Part shown: piece after piece, positions 25,325 to 38,548 of the stretch
Layout: every line of letters begins with the position of its first letter
Numbering within the stretch: position 1 is the first letter of the stretch
NCBI GenBank assembly: GCA_003342815.1
Contig: PTEX01000145.1
Coordinates: 1,270,201-1,334,200, forward strand
Source: Eudromia elegans
Taxonomy: Eukaryota; Chordata; Aves; Tinamiformes; Tinamidae
Direction: 5' to 3'
Length of the DNA: 64,000 nt
Translations under genes and position numbers: made by a program
Notes under the pieces: generated by a model
What the model was told of the DNA's origin: nothing
Databases searched by the model: none
Seen by the model: the letters and a program-made list of their open reading frames with translations, nothing else

Positions 25325-25700
25325 AATGTCAAGAAACAAGAGAAGGACTCACAGCACTAGATTACTCTGAAACATCCAACTAAATTGATATTTTGAGCTA
25401 GATCAGAACCCCCCAAGCCTAGGTCAGAAGAAGGTTTGTGAAGCACTGTGAGAGCACGGAGCTGCTGACATGTCTCACCTCGGCAGCTGTGATTCCCTGT
25501 GTAGAGATTGAGAAGATATAAGAGGAGGCGAGCAGCTCCAGGAGCTGCGCAAGCTTCCCCACAGCAGCCAGACAATAAATCTTCAACTAGGAGGCTTCGA
25601 TTAGCCAAACAAAAATGGACTTACATCTACGTCTACCTGTTTCTGGCTTTTTTTACTGAGACTCCCAAGTATAATATTAATTGGTACTAATTGTTTTTAG
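25325..25700 (+). mobile_element. Candidate solo LTR of an avian endogenous retrovirus
   Basis: The plus strand has an LTR-like arrangement: a TATA-type box at 25517-25522 (TATAAG, followed by AGG), a perfect 8+1+8 hairpin at 25532-25548, and a polyadenylation signal AATAAA at 25574-25579. A U5-like tail follows (tcttcaactaggaggcttcg). The segment is more GC-rich than its flanks. No gag, pol or env reading frame is adjacent, and I could not find convincing TG...CA ends or a target-site duplication, so the outer boundaries are guesses. It is antisense to CADPS2. It could instead be an unrelated GC-rich segment with chance signals. Confidence 0.4.
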
Positions 25701-28032
25701 TTCTTCTCCATTAAAAACAGGAAAAAAAACCCCAAACATTTTCTTCTCTCTTGTGAGAATAGAGAACACCCAACTATTTGTCAATGACTGACTGCCAGGA
25801 TGCTAGATTAGAAAGCAGGGCTGTAATGCTAACAGCTCTATCACACAACCCATTTCATTAATCCTTTGAAAATAATGCTAGTTTCCCTTTTACTGAAAGT
25901 TTTCATTTCACACGCAAGTGACAGAAGCTTATTATGCTGCATCAAAAATTTAATACTATAATGATTATTTCTTATATGCTACATACTATATACATGCTAT
26001 ATATCCTATATGCTTATATGCTAGTAACCATTATTTCATTCAATGTAGACTATTTGAGATAACTTCATTGTGATTTGAAATTAACATTTGAAACCATAAA
26101 GAGTTCACATATTTATACCTTGTAAGAGCAGAAAAACCCTGCTTCCCTCTTGACTCTTCCTTAGGCAGCTATCAAAAATCACTTTGAAATATCCCCTATT
26201 AATCCATGTAATGCTTACAACAGCTCAGGTTGTAAATATTTTTCTTGACAAAAAGAAAATCTACATTTTTCCTTTACTCTATTTAAAATTACTCATTCAT
26301 TTTTATGCAAGTGCAAGGAGCATAATTGCCTGCTTCAGTGCAAATACACTGAATTGCAGCCGAGAGGCAGTGCATTAAGAAACTTCCAAGCAACCCAAAA
26401 CGTCTTTTCTACAGTGGAGGCACAGAAAGAAGCTATGCTTAGGCCACCTAAGCTGTGGGCTTGGCCCATGGTTTTGTTATTCATAACTAACCTCATGTGC
26501 TCTTTTCTATGTCTTGGCACTCAATATGTTCTTCCCTGTGTTACTGTGAGCCACCACTTTATGCCAACATCTTGCTTGACAAAGGCGCACGGACACAGGA
26601 ACACTGATGCTTTCCATAAATATCCTTAGGTCTACCAGTTAGTGAAGGAACACTTTCACAATAATACTTTCACTCCTGAGGTCCCCACCGGATTTCTACG
26701 AAAACTAAAGATATGAGAGAAGTAACCAGCTCTAGGGGGATGGATAGCAGTGAGAAGGAGGGGAAGTACTGAAAGAGGGCATATTTTGGATGAAGGGTGA
26801 CAAGGCATATGATCACCTTTATGTGCCACCTTTTTTTTTAACTTAGGTAAGGTCTTCAGTTTTAGTTTTGTTTTTTTCTGTTGCTGGTTTTTTTTGACTT
26901 TTCGTGTATTTCTGTCTATAGGCCTACAATACCAATGAGGGTGTAGGTCCAGCCTTTACCCACTCCCTCCCAAACAGGCAGACCCCTCCTGTTCTGTGCA
27001 GTAACAAGGGCTAGTTCCCTCCTTTTTCTAACAACACATCTGTTTCCTTCTGGAAATACCCTACATCCCTCTGGGCTCTTCTTCTTGCAGCAGTCATCAC
27101 TTCTAAATTTCACTGGCTAACATCCTCACAGTAAAGTAATGTGGGTACTGTTGCTGTCAGCAGGTAGATGTTGGAGGCAGGTTGTCTACCAGGAGGCCAT
27201 CACATCCCCAGGAGAAGCAGTAATCTCTTTCCTATAGCAACAGTAGCTCTGCTCCTATAAAAATGTTCAGACAGTGGCATTCCGAGTTTGGACAACTCTT
27301 GGACCTAACGATGTGATGTAATTCTGCCCAGAAATGTCGAAGTGTAGTCTGCATTTGCAAAGAACATTCCTCATGTGTAGTCCTCCTCCCTTCAGCTGTT
27401 TCTATATATGGCTTGGGAACTTTTGCATAAGCTGTTGGAAATGAAACACCAACTGCTGTAAATTAAGAAATTGACTTTTCATTACTTCTGTGGAAAAGTT
27501 GGGTGTTCAACACCTATAACTGCAAACACTGTTCTAAGTATCCCAACTTTACATTTTTTGAATGCTTGGTCTAGTCTCCATCTAGTACAGCAACTAGGAA
27601 AGAATGTTTTTTTCCCCGCTGCAGATTCAGCTATAGAATTAAAGGTTTTTAAGACAATTCTGCTATAAAATATTGATGGTCCTTTCTTGGAATCGTATTC
27701 GGAAGAACTGAAAGCTGTGAATTTGACTTTTACTCGGGCTGCAGAAAGAAAACATTAGCTTATCTTGTGCTATATTTGATATATATTCTGATCATTAGGA
27801 ATTTTTCCATTTATGAATCTGTTTACTTGGGATTTTTAAGAGTTTGCTTTTAATAAAATTAATTACTGTGTTTTAAATAAGGAAATTAGCAGAGCTTGAA
27901 ATCACTAACCATTTCTCATACAATTATTAACCTGCTAGACATATTCATGTATTTCTTTTTAAACATACAACATTATTAATATCTGAAAAAAAACCCCAAA
28001 GAGTAAAATGACAAAACTGCATATTGTTGTTC

Positions 28033-28058
28033 AAAAAAAAAAAAAAAAAAAAAAAAAA
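28033..28058 (+). repeat. Poly-A run (26 nt)
   Basis: An uninterrupted 26-nt A run. No recognisable retrotransposed sequence lies immediately upstream of it. Confidence 0.95.
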
Positions 28059-30150
28059 GTCTAATGCATAATGGAAAGGAAAACCAAAGAGAGGCTCAAT
28101 GCATAATAAGCAACTAAGTAAAAACAGTCATTTAGTCTTTTTACTCTGAAAAATGAAAACAGTGTACTCAAACACTATTTACAGAAGGCTACTAGAGCAA
28201 CTATTTTCATTACAAGCATAAGAGTATGAATAAATTATTACTTAGTCTTGCTTTTGCATCTCACATTTCTCAAGCCAAGAATCTGCTACCTACACTACAG
28301 GAACACAAGGCAAGCCAGAGAAAAGGTTTCAAAGTGTATTCAAGACTGACAGGAGCTAGGAATCTTTGTTGTGCATGATGTGAGGAGTCTATGAGGGACT
28401 CCAGTCTCCCATCGACTTTCAAACCCAGGTAGTGGTTGGTGACAAGCCGCGTTATGCTCTCAGGGTTTCTAGATGCACACTTACTAAGCATCTAGTCAGA
28501 GGAAGAGAATTAGGAATCCAGTTCAACACCTTTAAAAACTGCAGCATCTGTTTTTTCTCATGTTATTTTGCATGTGTGTGGCTCTTAAAATTTTCACAAT
28601 ATTGCACCAATGTTGGTGATGCGCTTTTATGAAGTGGAAAGATTTTGTCAGCTTATTTTAAAGAAAGATGTGGAAAAACAGATCACAAATAGGATGAGCT
28701 ATCTGAACCTGCACAGCCTATCAGGGGAAGAGCCAGCAATCAAACCTGAAAACGTCAGTATTCCATCTGTCCATTATACCACTTCCCTTTTATTCTGAAA
28801 TTACTTCTACTTCTCTTTCCGACTCCTACTGTTCTCATCAGCTGTCCACATTATTCTGCCTCTGTTTCTGTTGTCCTCCTACTCTCAATCTGCTGGTATT
28901 GCTTTCAAATAGATACATTAATCTGTGGATTCACACTTTATAAGCAGAGATTACTAAAAAAATCAAGATCTATAAATTTTCTTTCTTTATCTGATCATTA
29001 GACTATTTGGTGTTCTTACAGTATTGGATGCCCCAGCATCTGTCTCTGAGGATTCATGCACTGTTGGTAAACAACAGTGTTTTGGGTGTCACAATTTGAG
29101 ATTCACAAACTGTTCTTCACCTGGTGGATCAAATGAATGAACTTTCTTCTTTTAATCCCTTTTTCCTCAATTTTTCTATTCACTCAGAACAAATCCAAAA
29201 CTGAATAAAAACATAAAACTTCCTGTGATCCAAACACTATAACTGATCATATGTTTAGCTATTATATCCAATATAATTTTATTGTTTTGTTTACATCAAA
29301 TCTAGCTACAGTTTCGAAAAGTCACTTCCAGCAAAGATTTAAGAACAGTATATTTTGCAAACGTAACATGAAGCAGTCCAAAACATCAAAACTTAAGATA
29401 AACTAAAGGAAAGATTTTCTCATCAACTCTTGCTCGAAAACAACCAAGTTTCAACAGTTCATTTTTGAAAGGCAAGGCAGGTGAAGAATGAAAAACTTTG
29501 CATGAAAAACTGCAAATCCATCTAGCTGTTGAGTAAAATTTGGGAGAATCCTTCCTTCGCCAACTTACTTGACAGATTTCCAACTCTCTAGCTGTATCTA
29601 TAAGATACTTTGCTGGCAGATGTAAGCTGCCGCTGCCTTCACTTTGACCCATCCAGACATCATGTAGCTATTTCAGTATCACAGTTAGCTTGATCCAAGG
29701 CATTTTTCTTCTAAGCAGGATTTAATTGGCTTTGGCAAACACCACACTATTCACAGCTAAATGCCTTAGATTTCAAAGCTGCATCAACACTTTACGTACA
29801 CTAGCAGTAGCTACAAAGCCTTAGTTACTGTAGTGAAGGTGGTAACAGTAGGACATGCGTTTTTAGGCTGCAACATTTTCAAAATTACCAAGTATTACCC
29901 AAACAATCAAAAAAGACTACAGAGAGGTAAAAAAAAAGTTAACATGTTTTGCCAGGAGAGGGATTATCTTTATTACTCAGAGTAGAGATTACAAGCAATT
30001 TTAATTATCTCTTTACTGTTCTCACCCCAATTAGTCCATTCCACAATGCTATACTTGTTGCCTAGATCTGTAAATATTCCCTTCTCACAACAGTGTTTTC
30101 TACAAATCCCTTGTGAAGATTGGGCACAGAAAATATTTGGGGGCGTTAAC

Positions 30151-30235
30151 TGTAGAATCATAGGAAAAATTTATGTTAGAAGGAACCTCTGGAGGCTATG
30201 TAGTTCAACCCTTGCTCAAAGCAACACCAATTATA
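30151..30235 (-). mobile_element. Diverged CR1 3'-end fragment, minus orientation
   Basis: The plus strand reads tagaatcataggaaaaattt, then gttagaaggaacctctggag, then gctatgtagttcaaccc. This aligns with the reverse-complemented CR1 tail (agaatcatagaat, ggttggaagggacctctggag, atcatctagtccaaccc) with many substitutions. It is probably an older copy. Confidence 0.7.
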
Positions 30236-30301
30236 TTACATTATTCAGGTTATTATAAAGTCAAGTTTCAAATATCTTTTAATATTAAAGCCTGGAGAAG
30301 A

Positions 30302-30339
30302 TTTTTTTTTTCTTTTTTTTTTCCTTTTTTCTTTTTTTG
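30302..30339. repeat. T-rich low-complexity tract
   Basis: About 38 nt of T broken by single or paired C residues. On the CADPS2 transcript strand it is A-rich. Confidence 0.9.
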
Positions 30340-31058
30340 GTAATAAAAGCAGGGGGAAAATCTCTTAGATAATATAAAATAGCAATCAATGACAGAATAT
30401 AGCATAGAAACTTATTTATTTTAGAAATTCTGGAGTTTTTTCTTGGGTGTATTATACTGCTCTTTATAGTTGAGCTGATTAGCTATTATTTCCATTCTCT
30501 AAAGGAGCAAGCAATTGATCAGACATCAAGAATAACTGTATTAAATTGTCATGTAAATTCTCAGCTGAATCTATATCTCTTTTGTGAAACTCTGCCATCA
30601 TTAATCCAGAACACAGGCTACAATAAATGCATATTTTTCTTTTTCATCTTTTTCTTTGCAGAGCCAAGGAAACATCAGATAATTTCCTGCTAGCAATTTT
30701 CTTCTTCCTCTTCACAGCTGGATACTAGACAAGCATATATCTGTTCATAGCATCTAATTTTTTAAAGGTAATTTCTTCAATCCCTACTCTGTGAATTGCC
30801 CCAGTCAGGACAATGCAAAAAAGAATTACTTTCTAAAACATGACAAAGTGAAAGTCAGGATGCAATTTATCTATCGAAGATATAAAGATGAATCTTGGAG
30901 CAAATAATATAATCATTATACAATTTAAACAAACCTAGTTTATGCAAGTAGACACAGTTCATTTTCCGATATAATCTTTATCCCATTGACATCCTTAAAA
31001 TTCTAAAACATTTATTTTAAAAAATCTGTTTACCTTGGCCATATTTTACATCTATATG

Positions 31059-31077
31059 TATATATATATATATATAT
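31059..31077. repeat. (TA)n dinucleotide tract
   Basis: A 19-nt alternating TA run, preceded by an interrupted tatatg motif. Confidence 0.92.
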
Positions 31078-34000
31078 TCCATATTTCAACAACATTCAGT
31101 TGTGGCATAAATTGCAAATATTTTCTAAGTAAGTCAATATTATAGAAAATATATGTATGGATGCATTTTTAGTATGTTAATTCACCACCTTACCTTTAAA
31201 ATGACGTGGTTTTAGCTCAATGCAAACAAGTACAACTTCAACTCAAAACACTGCCCTGCAGCATCTTAAGTCCACACTTCTTAACTTTATTAAGTAATAT
31301 TTCATTTCAGATTGATGAAGAATTCAGGCCACACACAGAGATAACTCTATGCCCTCCTTACTGCTCTGCAGCAATGCAGCAGTGAAGCTAGACTTATCGG
31401 TTAGGATGGATTTAAAGAAAATTTGCATTTACCAGTGTCCAAGAAGGGGCAGAAAATCACTAGATAAGTCACTGGGCGAATTAGTCAAAATCTTCCCTGT
31501 TGAACTGGACTGCTTGTGTCATAAAGTTTCTCTTTAATGCTGGGGAAGTCACTTAAGGCAATCTTAAAATCACCTTTTTAAACCAACTATTGATTTGAGG
31601 TATTTTCAGATGAAGTTTCTGATAAGTCTAATTTACAGAAACACACAAACAACTGTAGTCAGTTGTAAATGTGCAATTAACACATTTAATCACATGTGAT
31701 GTAAAATATCTAAAATTTAGAATCCAAATCTTTTTGTGCCGTATTTTTCTACAGACTGAAGAGGAGATGGCAGCTATAGGCGGGCCCTAAGACACAGGAG
31801 CAAGACTCCAGGGAAGCAAAGCCCAATGGAATGCAATTATTTCAGAAAAACTGAGAATTTGGAAGAGCTAACACCTATAGGAAATGTCCTTTTCTGAAGA
31901 AAAAATAATGCAGAGCAGAGCACTTTAAAACGCCTTTTTCTTTGCTCTTATTAACCATGATGGAAAGGGTTTAAAGACTCTTTTACAGTCAAAAACAGTT
32001 ATTAGAATTTAATAATAAGCACGTTATAGGTGATGTTCATTTCACCCAATTGAGATGCCCACAACACATACACTGTACCTGAGTTACAGTTATTTGTATT
32101 CCTAGTGGAAAGAAAATGATATGTTTAGGACATAATTTGGTTTTGTCTTTTCTAGATGTCTAATATGAGCTGGTAAATTAAGCAGGTGAAATGTGCATTC
32201 CTACTTCATGTAATTTGGAAGTTGGAAGTGAAAAACTCTATTCTCATGTCACTGGAGTTCCAAACAGAAGACAAGTGCAGAAAACACAGAAGGGAGTTGG
32301 CACAGCATTGCTCTCTGTACTCATGCCTGGAAATCCTGTGCTGATGAAGGCTATTTCTAGAGTAGCAATACTGCCAGGAACAGCGGAAGAAAGGAGAATT
32401 CCTCAGGCAGAATCATGAAGAGGTGGCTCAGAAGTTCTGAGATTCCAGGAACCATATACCCTTATTTCCTCTTCACCTGGACAACTTAAATTATGTCTCT
32501 AAGGTGTTAGCTTTTGAAATAACCTTAGCAGAAGCTCTGCTTAGTGATTCTTTTAGATACAGCATCACTTCTCTAAATTTCCTAAAATGATGCATAATAT
32601 ATATGTATGCCTTAAAGAAAAGTCAGTTTGGATGCCAAGAGACTGCACCAGCGCATGCTGCACAATTTCACTTGGGGATCATCTCCTAGATCCGGATCTC
32701 TGGATCATCTCACTGTCCTTGCCTGTAATGAAACAACTGCCACAGGTAACAGATAAGAGAAGAAGTGAAACTCATCAAGTAAAAGAAACTGCTTAAGAAG
32801 CTCAATCCTAAAGAGAATTTGTTCTCAAAAGATATAACAGAAAGTGTACGATGACAAGCTGGGCATAGTTAGATCAGGTACTATAAAACAGTAATCTCTT
32901 TATCTCTCTTCAAAAATCTCATATGCAAAAAAGCTTATTTTAACAAAGAAGCACCCCTCCCTCCAAAAAAAAAAAACCTACCCGGAAAATAATTACACCA
33001 ACACACACACCCCCGCCGAGGTGTGAGTTAGGTGGGTTGCCAGCAATAGACCATTATGACTACTGCCTGATTAGTAACAGTTCTCTAACAATTTATTTGT
33101 ATTTCTGTGTTCCTAGTTCCTTCCCTTCTCTCCAGATTTGAAGCAATATGGGGCAGACACAACCTTTTCATTCATCATTTCCAGAAGGGCCAGAGTAAGA
33201 GAGTCCTGAGGAACAGCATAGGTTACCCCATGTGTGAACAGGACAGTGAATGATTAATGAGCATTAATGGGATAGCTGAACTCTTATTGATGGAAATTAA
33301 TCTTATTTGTGTGGCTGAATATAGATCAACAAAAAGTGAAATAAAATACAGCCATGCTTACACGCTGTACAGTTCTATCCTGCAAGCATGCAAGTTGATG
33401 ACAGTTGTGGGTATTATCATCTCTATGCTTCTCTTAATTAAAAATAAAAATTACAAAGCTACAGGGATCATATGAAAATAAAACTAACTTATGCCTGGAA
33501 TATTATTGTCATAGGATATTAATGCTGTCTACTCCTTTTGTCTCTGGCAATTCCATCTTAGATTGTATTATCAAAACATTATATTAAAAATATATTTCTT
33601 TTTTTCCCCCCACAAGCAAGTACGTCAGCTCAGAAAGTTTTAAATTAAAAATGTTAGGCTATTTCTTTTTTTAACTCCTATATACATTTTTTTCCAAGTA
33701 ACCTTTAATTATGTATCCACAAGTACCGACTGCCACTCTTCAGATCCTTTATGGAATTAATGACAGTAGAGTACTGAATAAAATAAAGCAAGAAGTATTA
33801 ACTTTATTTATGAGGTCTTCACTGAGATTCCCTGCCTGCTGCGGTCAGACATTTAATCATGCATTCTTTGCATGCTTCTAATATATAATAGACCTTTTTA
33901 ATAAGGTTTATATATCACTTCAGGCAATGATCATCTGATTTGTCTTGTTTACATGAAGAGTATCTGGTTGCATTAATTCTTTTTCATTATAAGATATGAT

Positions 34001-36124
34001 CCTTTTACATTTCATAAGATCTAACAATAGAACGCCACTTCTAGTATTAAATTTACTTAAAAGATATCATATTCCCCAAAGCTAATCATCCCTTTTTATC
34101 TTCAGGCATCATTATGCACATCCAAAAGACGACATTTGCAAGGATTCACATTATTAAACATCCAAATGAGTGAAATTGATGATAAGAAAACATGTGGATA
34201 TCAGCCTCCACAAGATTAAAAGTAAGCAACATCAGTAACAGTTGAAAAATGAAATTAGCACTGGATTTTGCAAGCTGAACCCCCGTGGTGTTGCCGTTAT
34301 GCAAAGCTTCATAAAACGGAAGGGGTTCCTCTAAAGGCTCTGCTTACTGATCGTAGTGACCTTCTCCAGCAGAAAAGGTCACAATCTATGTTGGAGGGCT
34401 TTTCTGCAGGGCTAAAGGCAGGAAACAGTTGGAAGGAATGAAGAAATGTTTCAGAGAGAGTAATAAAATTTTAATAGGTTTTGCATGAGAAGCTGTATAA
34501 TTGATCCTTTTGTAAAACTGTAAGACTTCCCCTCAGTCGAACTATGTTGTTTCATAGCATTGGTATTTTCAAATTACTGTTAAATACTCAGTAACATACA
34601 TATAAGCAGAGCTTTACAGAGATTGATAAGGAAGAATAAAATTACATAAAGTACTTCAGAATAAACTTATAAGATTATTTTTCAAATAGACAGAAAATGG
34701 ACTGAGTTTAAAAGCAATAAGAAATCACAAAGTATTTCTTAATGGTAAGCTGTCAGAATAATAATGTATGCTCTTCTCCTGGACTCTGACCGGATCTTTC
34801 CCCTTTCAGAAGGAAAAGCTTTCTCAATGTCCTCATTGGAAGCATTAGAGATTCAAAGGAAAACTGAAATGCATATTAATAAAAATCATTGAGTAAAATA
34901 TTCAGTATTCTGGAATGGTGGATGAATCCTGAGTTAAGTCCCTACTTGAATCACAATTCCATTAATCTCCACACTAAGGTCACATTGGCTTGCGCTCCAC
35001 TTTAAAGCATTAATCTGAATATCTACTTTTCTACTTCTCACTGCCAGCGCTCTTGAAACTTCTGACCGAGTAGCAGCATTGAACTTCACACAGTGAACTT
35101 CGCAGATGAAAATAGTTTCCTGTACAGCTTCTCTTAACAAATGTATCTATCAGTTTAAAACTATAAAGTCAACTAAAGAAAATGCCTGTGACAAGCACAC
35201 AATTTGCAGCTCTTGCTAGCAGTCTCCCCAGGCTGAGGGCAGTCATTCATTTTTCATCCCAGATTCATTCTGCTCTTAGTATGAGAGCTTTGTTACCCTT
35301 TTCTAGTTGCGTGTTCCTATACAAAATCTGAAATTATGTTTTCATTTATTTGAGATGTGTTCCTGCTAGTGATTTAAGGAGTTGAGCTGAACTACAGTTC
35401 TTAATTCTCGGATTTTTTCTTTTACAGTGGGTTTTATTTTTCCTTCTGCATTAGTTTCCTTAATACCAGAGTGTACGGAGAGAAAATTACTCCAGTAAGA
35501 GGCCAGCTCCAGCAGCAGGCAAAGTAGGCCCTACACTAGGGTGACAGAGAGCTTCTTGTTACCTGTATCAGATAAGAGATGGACCGACTGGGCCCAGCTG
35601 GGCTTTGGTTTCTACTTCATAACTACGTCCATAAAAGGCACAAGGATGCAGCTGTTTTCCCAGCAGAAACACCACTACTAACAGGAGCAGAAAGCTACTT
35701 TCTGTATTTCACTGACCCCTCCCATCACCCTGGGAGGTTTATATCAGAAAATAGTGATGGGTGCTGGAAAAGGCAACTGCTTGAGAGGAGGGTTGCATTG
35801 AATACAAAATAAAAATTTTATAAGGACTGGGAACATGCTGGGGTAGGAGAGAAAGAGCAACCTTACAGTCTCCTGAAACTTGGTGGACTTCCCAACTTGG
35901 AATAATACATTCTAAACTTTCTTCACTAAAGCAATTATCTGGTTAAACTCTACCAAGTCTTCCCAATTCTCTCGGTCACCAGCATAAAAAAACAATACTA
36001 CAACTACCAAGAAGACCTGATTTGGCTCTAACATAAAAATTAGAGTATTTGTAATACAGGATTTTCCATTCAATAGGCAGCTTCCTCTACCTCCTCTACC
36101 GCTGGCCTGTAACTTGCTCATTTC

Positions 36125-36198
36125 ACAAAATCACACAGAATCACAGAACGGTTGAAGTTGGAAGGGACCTCTAGAGATCATCTAGTTCAACTCTCTTT
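36125..36198 (-). mobile_element. CR1 3'-end fragment, minus orientation
   Basis: The plus strand reads acagaatcacagaacggttg, then aagttggaagggacctctag, then agatcatctagttcaactct, a close reverse-complement match to the CR1 3' terminus. Only about 75 nt are retained. Confidence 0.9.
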
Positions 36199-38426
36199 TC
36201 ATGCTAGTCTAATTGAATAACCTTGAATTTGAATAAGCAGATACAGTTGCTTTGAACTATATCTGTTTCTGTTGCATTTAAACTACATAAACCACATAGG
36301 TGAAACAGGATGATTCAGAAGGGCACAAAAACTGGACAGATTTTAGAACCATCTCTATCACCTCTGCCCTTCTAAATGACTCTGTTTTGCAGCACTCTCT
36401 GCACCTACAGCACTGGTAACTCCCTTTCCTGTACTACCAGTGTAGAATTCAGGGATCTCTTAATCATTCATTTTCAAATAATGCTTTTTTTTCATACAAA
36501 TACATACACATGGTATTCATACAATATCATTCATATGTCCCTTTCCTACCAATACACTGGCTGCTCTTGTCTTGATATTATCTACCGTGGCACTTCCTTT
36601 TTATGAAGTTTCTACTTTGATAGGTACAAAAATCAAATCATTTGTCATTAGCTTTTGCACGATGACCTTCTGACAGACTTTATGACCTTTACCTTAAACT
36701 GTAGCCCTTAGTAAGTAGTCAGTCAACTACGAACTGACAAGAGATCCACCATATGCCTGGTTATGGTTATTTCCACCATATCTGGAAATAACTAGAAGTA
36801 AACAAAGAAATCCCCATTCCTAAGAAATATTGACTGGAAAGAAAATGATTTTCCCCAAGATCGGCGAATCTGTTTATTCTAGTTGATTTTGAGAGAAGGA
36901 GACCTAGAGACCAATACCAGTAACACCAGAGGTTAATCAAGCCTTTAAAACAGAAAATAACAGGTTCAAGGAGGATGGAAGGAGAAGAAGAAGAAGAAAG
37001 CGAAGTTCCCTTCAGAAGGAAGGGAATCTTGACTGCAGCAAATGCATTAGGCTGCAGAGAACAGCTCGAGAGCAACTACTCTAAGCTCGAGGAGAAAGTC
37101 TGACTTGGAGTCCTCTCCAAGATGAGGCCCTGCAAGGCCTCAGGGAACCCAAAAATGGGTTCCTCAGCCGTCCAAGAATGCCTGGACAGGTCAGCTAATG
37201 CTGCATACCCAAATATGACTTTACTGTAATGCATATGCCTTTCATGCATGTATTTTTTAGTATGTGTTTGCCTTATATGCTATCATTGCCTTCAGAAGTT
37301 GTTCTCAAAATCTCTGTTCATATGTTTCAGGTACAACGTGCAGGTTTTAAGATGGAGCATTCCAATGCCCAAAAGGACAGAGACTGCAATAAATTAATTT
37401 TACAGCTTGTACCACCTACATAGAAATCTGCAAGACTGGTCTGAATATCTTCTTATAGTCAGCTGCTGGTATACTTGTCAAGGAAATCTCCTGCCAGACT
37501 GGGAGAAAGGACTTCCAGCCCTCTCAAATGTATCTCCCCACAAGAGAGGTTCATAAAACTCTGCTTATCATTGTGCCTAAGAAAAGTCAGTATTTGTGTT
37601 CTGAATATAATAGAAGATAACTCAGCTAGCTATTTCCCAACTCAGTTTAAGATGTTTTCTCAGATATCATAGCAGCTGCAATTTTAAAATTATATTTCAT
37701 GAGGCACACTATGGTGCCAATAAAACCCTAACACGCTGCCAGCAAAGTTAGCTACAAAAGATACCAAATGACATTTTAACAGAGAGAAAAGTGTCTGAAG
37801 TCAGCATGTAGGTCAAACAAATCAACTAAACAAAACAAACAAAAAAGGCCACTTAATTTTCTTCATTTGTGCCACTCTGACTGGTTCAGCTACAGATGAC
37901 ATGATGTTTTCCCCTCTGAGTCAGTTTGCTGACTGCCTCCTTCAAAAATTAATTGAAATAAGTGCATCCTATAATTTGAAATGAAATAGGCTCAGCAGGT
38001 GAGTAAGTTTTATCAAGATTGATTACTGAGTATTGATTTTTTACCAATTGTACAAGTTACACTCCATGAGGCCACCTTCGCATTAACCTATAATACATAA
38101 AATCACCTCAGGCTAACATCCACTGAAGGATTTGTATTTTTAGAGGATTCAGAAGAAAAATACAATTCCACAGTCTCCAACACTTCCCCACCCCACACAC
38201 ACTTCCAGTGGTATTTATTTGGACAGCATTCACATATCATACTTAATTTATTGTAACGCAGCATAATTTCTTTTCTGATTTCCCAGCAGGAATTTAAGGC
38301 AATGTCCCAAGACAAACTTCCTGAACCTTATTCCTAAATTAACTTTAATAATTTACACATATTAAATTAGATTCTCCCATGATACAAAAGAAACAGGTGC
38401 CTCTATAAAGTGCCAGAATAACTTAC

Positions 38427-38548
38427 TGTGGTCTTGAGGCTTCTGCTTGGTCTGTCTGAAGCTTCTCCCCACCTTCCACTTCCATCGTGCAATAAACAAT
38501 CCGATTGGGAGCTACCGACTTCAAACCTTGAACTTCCATGATAACAAT
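38427..38548 (-). CDS. CADPS2: CADPS2 internal exon c (122 nt, phase 0/2), N-terminal half of C2 domain
   Basis: The acceptor CCTATAG precedes ATTGTTATC and the donor is CCACA|GTAAGT, both consensus, on the minus strand. The exon reads [20 protein letters not shown] then [20 protein letters not shown] plus two bases (CA) of a split Gln codon. Joined to the previous exon it gives [14 protein letters not shown], an expected C2-domain beta-strand pattern (hydrophobic strand, loop, [10 protein letters not shown] strand). The CAPS C2 domain is atypical and is not thought to carry the full set of calcium-coordinating aspartates of synaptotagmin C2 domains; no such Asp cluster is seen here. SVAPNRI and ASRPQ fit CADPS2 (LAPNRI and ASKP in CADPS, from memory). 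The next intron, 19753 nt, is the longest complete one in the window. Confidence 0.96.

Larger units (their letters stand above)
18674..38426 (-). other. CADPS2 intron between exons c and d (19753 nt)
   Basis: It begins GTAAGT after exon c and ends ATTACAG before exon d, splitting a Gln codon (phase 2). It is the longest complete intron in the window and interrupts the C2 domain. Contents are an (AAAT)n microsatellite, a polypurine tract, CR1 tails near 22.3, 30.2 and 36.1 kb, a candidate solo LTR near 25.5 kb, a poly-A run at 28.0 kb and a (TA)n tract at 31.1 kb. Between these I see no supported gene. Confidence 0.9.

Noticed and set aside
35579-35812. A 77-codon plus-strand frame starting MDRLGPAGLW
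   Set aside because: There are no similarity features or splice signals, and its length is within chance expectation.
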